Positions 55,124 to 64,000 of a DNA stretch of 64,000 nt are shown in pieces. The stretch is from Trissonchulus latispiculum (lineage: Eukaryota > Nematoda > Enoplea > Enoplida > Ironidae): assembly GCA_030248195.1 (NCBI GenBank), contig JASAND010020984.1:1-64000 (forward strand), read 5' to 3'. Under the pieces are notes generated by a model. It searched no databases, was not told where the DNA came from, and saw nothing but the letters and a program-made list of their open reading frames with translations. The translations under genes and the position numbers were made by a program. Within the stretch, counting starts at the first letter, position 1. Every line of letters begins with the position of its first letter.

Positions 55124-56107
55124 AACCTAAAAATATCAGCTTGTTTTGATGAGCGGTTAATGAGTAAGGTCAATTTTTGTGATTTTGCCATGGCAGCTAA
55201 ATGGCCAATTTTATTTCTTGACTTTGTTCCACTGTATTGAAAGACATTGACGTGGTACGGTGCTACTTTTGGTCCTCAAATGGTTCATAGAGCTCTACTA
55301 TGGCAATGCAGAAGGCGATCCTCTTCAGCTGTCGTGTAGTCTCCGAAAACTGCAGTTTTAAGATTACTGACCCCACCAGTCGAGACTAGTGCGAAGTAAG
55401 TTTATTCGAACTAGAGAGCTTATTGCTGCGAGGCGGGACGCAATTTTTTAATATATCATTTTAGGATCACAATAAACCTGCTGGCCACAAATGAGCCAAA
55501 TCCCAGGCCCAGTTTTGGGATATGGCTCTTCAAAGTTCGAAAAATCGCCGATTTTGGGCCGAAACAGCGATAAAGTCAAGTTTGGGCCGCCATAGCCGAC
55601 TAATGGGAAAAGATAATATTTTCAGCACAGAAACTATTTACCATTGACTGACAGTGTTTTGGACCAATTTCCGCCAAATCTGAGACTTGTTATTTTTCGA
55701 ACTTTGAAGAGCCATATCTGAAAACTGGGTCTGGGATTTGGCTCATTTTTGGCCAGCCGGTTTATTATGATCCTAAAAATGATATATTGAAAAAGTGTGT
55801 CCCGCCTCGCAGTAATAAGCTTGCTAGCTCGAATAAACTTACTTCGCACTACTCTCGACTGGTGGGGTCACTAATCTTAAAACGGCAGTTTTCGGAAACT
55901 ACATGACAGCTGATGAAGAACGCCTTCTGCTTAGTCACAGTAGAACTTTATGAACCATTTGAGGACCAAAAGTAGCACCGTACCACGTCTATGTCTTTCA
56001 ATACAGTGGAACAAAGTCAAGAAGTAAATTGGCCATTTAGCTGCCATGGCATAATCACAAAAATGGACCTTACTCATTAACCGTTCATCAAAACAAGTTG
56101 ATATTTG
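55124..56107. mobile_element. Foldback element, about 1 kb
   Basis: The arm at about 55124-55520 (TCAGCTTGTTTTGATGAGCGG onward) returns inverted at about 55690-56107, with the centre near 55600. Shared landmarks are CCATGGCAGCTAAATGGCC, TTTGGTCCTCAAATGG and CCCACCAGTCGAGA. No transposase ORF. Confidence 0.88.
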
Positions 56108-57299
56108 GCATATTAAGAAGGTTACTAGTTTTACTAGTAACTAGTAGTTACTAGGAGTGTTTCAGCCAAATCTGAAGAATTTAATTTTTTTAATTTCTGA
56201 ACCTCCAAAATACAAGTTTTCAAATTTGGCTGAAACTAAGCGAAAACAATGTCTGTGGTACCTACTTTATGTGTTGAAAAGATTAGGTCAATATCCTTTC
56301 GCATCATTCGGCTATGGTGGTCTGAAATTGACTTAATCGCTCTTTTGGCTCAAACTTGACGATTTTGTAACTTTGAAGGGCCAACTGAACTACTTTCCCC
56401 CGGATTCAGATGCTAGCCTTTTTAGCATTATTATAGGATCTATAGTCCTCAATAACTATGCAATCAAATTTGGACCTTCGTTTTTTTGTAACAGTTTAGG
56501 GCTAAAAACTACAAATTTCACTCCTAGTTACTGAGGGTGACTGAGACATAAATAGTGTCACTGAAACCACAGGTGGCAAGCAAGTATGATTTGTTTGTTT
56601 ATGTATGGTATTTGAATTTGTTGGCATTTGTGTCGCAATTATAATTCTAAAACATGGATATATTGCATGCAGCATTTTAAATGCCCACTAAACTATACTT
56701 CTTTAAAATTTTCTGGAAAGAGTATATAGAGCACAAGGTAGACTGGAGTTAATTTAATATTAATGATTAATGATTAATGATTATGATTAATGATTAAGAT
56801 TAATAATAATCTTTCCCATTGAGCATTTCTGTAAAGACTTTACTAAAAAATTATGCTTCAGTACTCTAAAAAGGAATAATTCCCGTTAAACAAATATTAT
56901 CCTAAAGTTTGGGGGCCACTTTAGTTCCTGGGAGCTGAGATTATTCCTTATGTGATAATTTTATAAATCAAATATGCCAGGCAAAAATTAAGATTCTATT
57001 CAATTGATTAGGTTACATTCTAGGAAAGAAATAGGTTGGAAAGTTGGTAATTGCTTGAAAATTTCAATTACAGTGTATTGGTGAAATCTTTCCCCCGAAA
57101 AGATTTCTCTGGTGATATTTTTCCGGGGGGGGGAATTTCACCGGTGAAATGTTTCCGGGGGGAAAATTTCTATGAGGAAAAATTTCACCGTGACATCGGC
57201 AGCCTTGTTCCTTAGATTGCTACCAGCCCCGTTTGCATATTTCCAACCGCAGATTTGCTTGTTTTGGGCCTCAAAAATAAACCAAAACTCAAATAATTG
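56108..57299. other. No supported gene; small repeats
   Basis: It contains a TTACTAGTAACTAGTAG patch (56115-56155), a TAATGATTAATGATTAATGA tandem (56755-56805) and a block of repeated TTTC(A)CCGG/GAAA(A)TTTC words (57085-57195). No ORF resembles a protein. Confidence 0.4.
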
Positions 57300-57720
57300 G
57301 TGAAGCTCGGCCTAAGGTGGTGGCATCTTTGAAATTACAACGTCCAATTCTTTATGAAAGTGGATGAAACTTTCCAGATACATTATTTTGGTGCTCTTGT
57401 AGGACCAGTCCCGCATTTTTAGGTAAAGATCAGAAATTAACGGTCTTTGGCATTATAATCTCAGTCGATACACCGGATTAGCCGTAATGGCTAGAAAGAG
57501 GGCACAAAAATTAATATTTTTGCTTCTACAACCTTTGAGCTGTCGTGAGGAATTAAATCAATATATATACGCGAGAAACGGCCATTTTCGAGGAATTCAG
57601 TTTTTTAAAAATCCATGCCAAAGCGTACGGACAAGGTTTCTTGATACTCAATCGAAAGATAGTTTAATTACACATTACACAAGTGACCCTGAAAAAATCG
57701 AGAAATTCGGTTGATATTTC
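57300..57720 (-). mobile_element. Fragment of module A
   Basis: AAACTTTCCAGATACATTAT and GGACCAGTCCCGC match the inverse of 12500-12560 and 10720. Further phrases (GAAAGAGGGCACAAAAAT, CTACAACCTTTGAGCTGTC) follow in the same order as in module A copies. Confidence 0.7.
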
Positions 57721-57769
57721 TGAAAGTTGTGATTTTTTGAAGATTTATGGTTAATCCACGATTTTTCTT

Positions 57770-57950
57770 CACTCGCAGTGCTAGTACTCGCACTAGCATT
57801 GCGAGTCCGTCAAGTCCAGCAGCTTGCTTAGCTAATTTAGTCTAGGCGCTGGAAAAGTTTTATGCAACGCTTGAAACCCGCACTAAAGTCTGACTAAAAA
57901 TTCTTGGAACCGAAATGTGAGCGGCTGTCCTGAGTTATCATTTGGATCAT
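57770..57950. repeat. GACTCG-type patch and repeat shared with 17388-17465
   Basis: CTCGCACTAGCATTGCGAGTC and AGCTTGCTTAGCTAATTT resemble 15210-15340. The following ACTAAAGTCTGAC and AAATTCTTGG phrases repeat 17388-17465. Confidence 0.6.
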
Positions 57951-57959
57951 ATCATCATC

Positions 57960-58410
57960 CTGAAAATCCGAAAAATTCCGAAATTCCGGAATTCATTCAC
58001 GGAAAATCTAAAATTTTTGGTTTTTCGGCAAATTTTTATTGCAATCAAAATTTGGTTCTCACAGTCGATTAGAGCTGGTCCCGCTACACATTTTTGCTCT
58101 TAGAAGCTTTTCACGAAAATGCACCCAATTTCCGGAATTCCGGGTTTTCTCAATTACCGGATTTTAAAAATTTCCTCCAATACCCTCAAGATGGGTGTCA
58201 TTCGAAAGCTCTTTCGAGCTGAACAACTTTTGTAATAGAACGAACTCGTGAAAATGCACTCAATTCCCGGAATTCGCGAAAACCGGATTTTCCGGATTTT
58301 AAAAACTTTCTCCAATACCCACAAGATGGGTATCATTCGAGAGCTCTTGATGAGCTGAATAAATCTTGTAATAGAACCAATGTCTGAAAATGCGTCGTCT
58401 TATTTATAAG
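57960..58410. repeat. CCGGAATTCCGG-word region with a two-copy tandem
   Basis: Two units of about 118 bp start near 58110 and 58228. Each carries GAAAATGCAC(C/T)CAATT, a CGGATTTTAAAAA phrase and GATGGGT(G/A)TCATTCGA. An inverted relative occurs at 62890-63120, so the whole stretch 57960-63120 is bracketed by inverted copies. Confidence 0.7.
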
Positions 58411-58519
58411 TGAGCAATATTGAAAGCTGTTGAAAATCTGAATAAGTTTTATAATACAGTCATTTCAAATGCAATCTATTCCCAAATTTAGAAAACAAAA
58501 TTTTTCAGGCTTTAAATGC

Positions 58520-59997
58520 TAGTGATGTTTCAGTCACTGAAACTGAGGGTGTGCATAAAACACGGCCCCGGCCCCGGCCCCGGCCCCGGCCCCGGCCCGG
58601 TACATAAAACACGGCCCCGGCTCCGGCTCCGGCCCCGGCCCGGGTGCATAAAACACGGCCCCGGCCCCAGCCCCGGCCCCACATAAAACACGGCCCCATT
58701 ACGGCCCCGTGCATAAAACACGGCCCCGTCACGGCCCCATACATAAAACACGGCCCCGTCACGGCCCCATCAAAAAATCATGTTTTTGACAACTGGAACT
58801 AAATATAACCTATTCAGCATCTCCTAATCTGACAAATTAAATTTTTTAAATGCTTAGTGTTCACGTTTGAAAAAATCGAATTTTGAATTGTTAATATTAT
58901 GTTATTATGTTATTTTGTTATTATGTTATTATGTTATTATGTTATTATAATACCAGCTTTTTAATTTTTTGTATCATGGCAAACCAACAAATGACAAACT
59001 TAATGTGTAAATTAAATGCGTAAATGTGTTTATGTTTAAATTATATATTTGTGTAGTATTTTATTCGAAAATATTGAACAGTTATTCGATTTTTTATTGT
59101 ATTATCAAACACACTGCTTGTAATGCTAGACCCTCCTGGTTTAATCTTTTTTCAAGCTTTTTTCTTGCGCTCCGAAAAACTTAAGTAAAAAATTTTTGCA
59201 AGTTTTGCAAATTTTCATCACCTCTTTAAAATTAACTTATTAACGAAACTATAAACCAGAGTTAACAAATGGGACGAATTCTCTGATTCCATCCTATCCC
59301 ATCTCACCAGATTTTCAAATTCACCGTCCCATCCCATCCCAATTGTCCGAACTTGCTTTTTCCAATCCCATATGATCCCACTTGCGGGGCCGGGCCGGAG
59401 CTGGGGCCGTGTTTTATGTACCGGGCCGGGGCCGGGGCCGTGTTTTATGCACACCCGAAACTGCTACTGAAACTAGGTTTCAGTTTGTACAGGTTTCAGT
59501 TTCAGTCACTGAATCTGAAACTGAAACTGAAACCATTTTGAGAAGAGACCTGAAACTGAAACTGAAACTGAAACATTTTTAGGCAGCCGACTGAAACTGA
59601 AACTGAAACTGAAACTATATTGGGTAAAAGACTGAAACTCGGACTGAAACTAGTTTCAGTCTTTCCTTAAATCTTGAAATTTTTAAGGTTTTGAGCTTCG
59701 ATTTTGTTATCACTGCTGTAAGAGTGGCTGAGTAAACATTAAATTGTGCTTTATATTAACTCAGAGAGCTGGAAATTGTTGTTTTTAAAGCGAACTGAAA
59801 CTGAAACTGAAACTCCGCCTGAAACTAAAACTGAAACTGAAACTGAAACTATTTTACTTTGTCGACTGAAACTTAAACTGAAACTGAAACTATTTTGGTC
59901 CGCCGACTGAAACTAAAACTGAAACTGAAATTATTTCGAACCACCGACTGAAACTGAAACTGAAACTGAAACTAAAATCGGCTACTGAAACAACACT
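58520..59997. mobile_element. GAAACT-array element containing a nested GGCCCC element
   Basis: The left end TAGTGATGTTTCAGT and right end ACTGAAACAACACT are imperfect inverted repeats of the TAGTG type. The interior right half is several arrays of (GAAACT)n separated by short spacers (59460-59660, 59790-59995). No clear target duplication was read, so the ends are approximate. The nested element is at 58547-59456. Confidence 0.6.
58547..59456. mobile_element. Nested foldback with GGCCCCGG arrays
   Basis: The ends are GGGTGTGCATAAAACACGG and its inverse. Arms consist of (GGCCCC)n blocks, each separated by CATAAAACAC (58550-58765) and mirrored at 59386-59456. Flanking 8-mers GAAACTGA and GAAACTGC could be a target duplication, but the flank is itself a GAAACT repeat. 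The AT-rich core contains (GTTATTAT)n near 58891-58947 and ATCCC words near 59290-59345. Confidence 0.8.
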
Positions 59998-60390
59998 TTT
60001 TCATCACCATCAGTTAAGGAACTATGGATCTTAAACCGAAAGGTCTTGACGAGCTCATAATTTAATAAGCGGAACAGACAGACTGTCCAAAAATTAAGCA
60101 GGAGATATTAAAGAGTAATTCCGTTTGACTCTTTTTTATAAAAAGTTTTTTATTCAGAGATAGGAAATAAAACACAAACATTAACAACAGAAAACATATT
60201 TGAATAAAATTCAGGAAAGATTTTGAAAATCTCTTCTAAAAAATTTTGCGATGCTGTAAAAATATTGGCACAAATTTTCAAATTCTGCCTCAGTTGCCGG
60301 ATCCGATCCAGCCGATCCGATCCGAAAATTTCGAAAATTTGTATATCCGATCCAATCCGATCCGCCAATCCGATCCACATCACTAATACC
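59998..60390. other. No gene; GGATCCGATCC motif patch at the end
   Basis: At 60297-60378 the word CCGATCC repeats. The patch ends CCACATCACTA, which resembles the TAGTGATG end at 58520, so it may be one end of another small element. The rest is AT-rich. Confidence 0.45.
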
Positions 60391-62535
60391 AAGAGTACAT
60401 AATAGAATAAGAGTATGAAACTCTTACGCTACTATGTGTTAAGCATGCTTGACATGCTCGGGTCGTGAACTCGGGACCCCCTCCGAGAGTTTCGGGGGGG
60501 GGTCCCACTTAGCACTAATTACGTGCTTTCATATAAACGCGTGTCAGCTCGCTGATTCGCTAATTAGCTTAGGGTTACAGTAGGCATTTTATTAGTAATT
60601 TTTAATTAATTAAAATTTAAGTTTTATTCCTTAAGTTTAATAAGTTTAATTAGGTTAACGTAATTAAAAAACATTCGACAACTTTGTAGCATTTTTTCTG
60701 CTCTTTCTAATGATATAAAAATTGTTGCACAAAACAAAATTTTGTAGGAATGTAGTGTGCAACAATTTTTATATCATTAGAAAGAGCAGAAAAAATGCTA
60801 CAAAGTTGTCGAATTAGTTTTTTAATTACGTTAACCTAATTAAACTTATAATTAATTAATTAAAAATTACTAATAAAATGCCTACTGTAAGCCTAACCTA
60901 ATTAGCGACGTGCGTCTCCTTAGCGAACCAAGTCTTTGATCCAGCGCTGGAACTGTTTGATCCAGAAAGAGCAAGCAAAACTATGCATGAGTCAAAAACA
61001 TTTAGCTTTGAGTCACGCATGGTTCGGCTAAAAAAGTGACTTTTTTATTGGTTCGCTAAAAGTCGTCCTGCGAACTACGTTTTGAGTTATTAGCTCATTT
61101 TGTGTCAGCTGATAGCCCTTCAAGAGTACACCATGAGTCAGACTTCAGAATTTACTGAAATTGCAAAGAAAAGCGGAATTTTTAGTTAGAATTACTAAAA
61201 TAAAAAACTAAGTCTGATTAGCTGAAAGCGGGAAATGGTCCGCTCACCTAAAATGAGCAGTGCTGAGAATAAAACGGTGGTTATCCCCGGACAACATTAA
61301 ATTTTGTTTTTCAATTTGCCACCTTTTAATTTGCAGCAACAGTATCACCAACGAATAGTCTTTCTTGGACGCAGCTTTAAAAATAAACCAAAAGGTTGAA
61401 AAAAATTGAATTTTGCACATGTAAAAGATTACTAAGTCGCGACTGCGTCCGCTCACCGAAAGCAGGACGACTTTACTCCAAAAAGTCGGTTATCCCAGGT
61501 TGTCCTTATTTTTTAAAATTGACTAAAATGCTATTTTTTGCAGAGAAAACGATTGCTATAGGTTTCTGAATGGCAGTAGTTTATACATTTTCTAAAAAAG
61601 TCTATATATTTCGTAAATTTAGAAAACCAATTATCTTTATTGTATTAATTGGTTGCATTTAATTGACAATGATTTGATAAATTAATACCTTGCAAATACG
61701 CTACAGCCATTCAGAAACCTATAGCAATCGTTTTCTCTGCAAAAAATAGCATTTTAGTCAATTTTAAAAAATAAGGACAACCTGGGATAACCTAGTTTTT
61801 GGAGTAAAGTCGTCCTGCTTTCGGTGAGCGGACGCAGTCGCGACTTAGTAATCTTTACATGTGCAAAATTCAATTTTTTCAACCGTTTGGTTTATTTTTA
61901 AAGCTGCGTCCAAGAAAGACTATTCGTTGGTGATACTGTTGCTGCAAATTAAAAGGTGGCAAATTGAAAAACAAAATTTAATGTTGTCCGGGGATAACCA
62001 CTGTTTTATTCTCAGCACTGCTCATTTTAGGTGAGCGGACCATTTCCCGCTTTCAGCTAATCAGACTTAGTTTTTTATTTTAGTAATTCTAACTAAAAAT
62101 TCCGCTTTTCTTTGCAATTTCAGTAAATTCTGAAGTCTGACTCATGGTGTACTCTTGAAGGGCTATCAGCTGACACAAAATGAGCTAATAACTCAAAACG
62201 TGGTTCGCAGGACGACTTTTAGCGAACCAATAAAAAAGTCACTTTTTTAGCCGAACCATGCGTGACTCAAAGCTAAATGTTTTTGACTCATGCATAGTTT
62301 TGCTTGCTTTTTCTGGATCAAACAGTTCCAGCGCTGGATCAAAGACTTGGTTCGCTAAGGAGACGCACGTTAATTAGCGAATCAGCGAGCAGACACGCGT
62401 TTATATGAAAGCACGTAATTAGTGCTAAGTGGGACCCCCCCGAAACTCTCGGAGGGGGTCCCGAGTTAAAGACCCGAGCATGCTTAACACATAGTAGCGT
62501 AAGAGTTTCATACTCTTATTCTATTATGTACTCTT
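60391..62535. mobile_element. Foldback element, about 2.1 kb, with a nested MITE in its left arm
   Basis: AAGAGTACATAATAGAATAAG at the left is mirrored at 62535. Arms match through GGGACCCCCTCCGAGAG, CGTGCGTCTCCTTAGCGAACC and CTGCAGAGAAAACG-type phrases to a loop near 61580-61695. The left arm is longer by about 338 bp because of the insertion at 60568-60897. Confidence 0.9.
60568..60897. mobile_element. Nested palindromic MITE, 330 bp, with 8-bp target duplication
   Basis: CTTAGGGTTACAGTAGGC at the left and GCCTACTGTAAGCCTAAC at the right are inverted. The whole element folds on itself (AAATTGTTG...CAACAATTT near 60735). CTAATTAG flanks it on both sides (60560-60567 and 60898-60905). The opposite arm of the host foldback, near 62375, has CTAATTAACGTG uninterrupted, so this is a true insertion. 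Confidence 0.88.
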
Positions 62536-64000
62536 GCTAATACAAACCCGCATGCAAAGTATTGGAACCAGGAGGCTCTCCATGCTAGTAAGAGAGGCTT
62601 GGAAACAGTGTTGACATCTGGGATGGGATACCATGGGATCCCATGGGATGGGATGGGATGGGATCGGAAACTCATCCCACATGGGATCTGTGGGATTGTG
62701 TGGGATCATTTTGCTCTGTACTGCCTTCAATCAGCGTTAACAAATTTTTAAAAATACAACATATTTGGCAAATTTTGCCATGAAAATGTCTGTTCAATAA
62801 TTCTATGAGCCGTGTTTTGCTTCTTATGCGCAATTAATGTTATGGCCCATGTGAAGATAAAAGTTAGAACAGAACCCCCAGAAATGGTTCTATTAGACAA
62901 TTTGTTCAGCTCCTCATGAGCTTTCAAACGATACCCATATTATGTTTTAAGTAGAATGGAGATAATGTTTCAAGTTTGGAAAATCCGGTTTTCGCGAATT
63001 CCGGGAATTAAGTGCATTTTCAAGAGTTCGTTTTAGTCAAAAGTTGTTCGGCTCGTTAAGAGCTTTCGAATGATACCCATATAGTAGTTTAAATGATAGT
63101 AGTTTAAAATCCAAAAATTAGAAATTCCAAAATTGCTCTAATTGGGTACAGTTTCGTCAGAAGCTTGTAAGTATATGTTACGGGGGTATGGGAGCTCCAA
63201 GCCCCCAACCCTGACAAAGTACAAGCCCTACCGCCGCCAGGGGCAAGGGCAAAGGAAAAATGGGGCAAGTACATAGAAATGGCCAGAAACATTAGCTTTT
63301 CCCATCCAAATTCCATAAAATTTCCGGCTTCGCCGGATGCTTTTCCCGAGTGTCTTAATTTTTTTTTGAAAACATCGATAAAGATTATACTTTTCTTCGT
63401 ATTCTTTAAAAATTGTGAATTTATCTAACTATTAAACGTTATTTATGCTTATGGAACAAGCCTCCTTCGAAAATTTTAGTTGAAGGTGCGCGTGCAAGCT
63501 CCTCAGAATTTTCTTGGGACACGGACAGGCCTCCCCTGCGACTATATGTATGCTTGTAAGAGCAAAATGTGTTGCTAGATCAGCTCTATTTGATCGTGAA
63601 AGCTAAGTTTTGACTAATTTTTGAAAAATGTTAGAATTTTAGATTTTCCGTAAATGAAAACTGGAATTTTAGATTTTCAGGATTTTCGAAATCTCGATTT
63701 CTCAAAAACATATACATTATTGGGGTTTACTCCAAAGCTTAACCTGCAATAAACAATATAATTTTTTGGTGGTACTATAAAGGAAAATTGTACAGCACAT
63801 TTGCAACCACGATTAACATGTAGTGTTGCAATTGTTTGGAGCTTTGTTGACTGCTTAGAAAACATGGGGTTCTTGAAGTCCTTATGCCAGTATTAAAATT
63901 CCCATGATATAGCAATTATAATGTCAAATACTGGAAGTGGGATTAAATGGGATTGGAAATAGGGGGTTTGGATAAGTAGGATGGGATGGGACGGTGAAAT
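62536..64000. other. No supported gene; GGGAT blocks and inverted copy of 58110-58400
   Basis: GGGATGGGAT words cluster at 62618-62705 and 63935-63995 (inverse ATCCC at 59270-59350). At 62890-63120 lies an inverted relative of the region at 58110-58400. The remainder is AT-rich. A minus ORF at 63104-63316 has no recognised domain. Confidence 0.45.

Overview
This window reads as nuclear DNA of an invertebrate animal. Five spliced exons carry the C-terminal half of a TMCC-family (transmembrane and coiled-coil) membrane protein, a metazoan gene family. The rest is mostly mobile DNA. No prokaryotic operon, rRNA or CRISPR array is seen. The species cannot be fixed from the sequence; short GT-AG introns and the dominance of large inverted repeats are the main clues.

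Layout. 1-1498 is a foldback element. 1499-5550 is mostly non-coding, with a GGCC-rich block, a long G tract and a tandem repeat of about 148 bp. 7343-14519 (+) is the TMCC-like gene; its last intron of about 5.6 kb holds two palindromic elements and two TTAA-flanked elements. 14850-24381 is a pile of nested foldbacks, the largest spanning 5.5 kb. 25106-25746 (-) is an unidentified exon with good splice sites. 26597-32290 (+) is a decayed Ty3/gypsy-type element (gag zinc knuckle, protease, RT, RNase H) that lacks an integrase. It runs into a 250-bp G tract and then into an intact ORF of about 1060 codons (32580-35759) carrying a NADAR-type N-glycosidase domain. A broken, diverged relative of that ORF lies at 48040-51640. 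Each NADAR ORF is followed by T-rich sequence and a related LTR-like segment (39160-39830 and 53090-53660). 40623-48025 holds more modular foldbacks with nested insertions whose empty sites can be read from paralogous copies. 54647-54803 (-) is a likely host exon. 55124-64000 is again foldbacks and motif arrays.

Two themes stand out. First, a NADAR domain sits in a large ORF of mobile-element character, in two diverged copies. Second, there is a community of small elements whose interiors are arrays of one short motif each (GGCCGG, GAAACT, GGCCCC, TTAAGTCG, TCCGGT, GACTCG, GATTCGAA, GGGAT). Several have diagnostic ends: a hAT-like 8-bp duplication, a Harbinger-like 3-bp duplication, and TTAA with a G6-G10 end. 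Gene identifications were made by reading translated sequence, without a database search.
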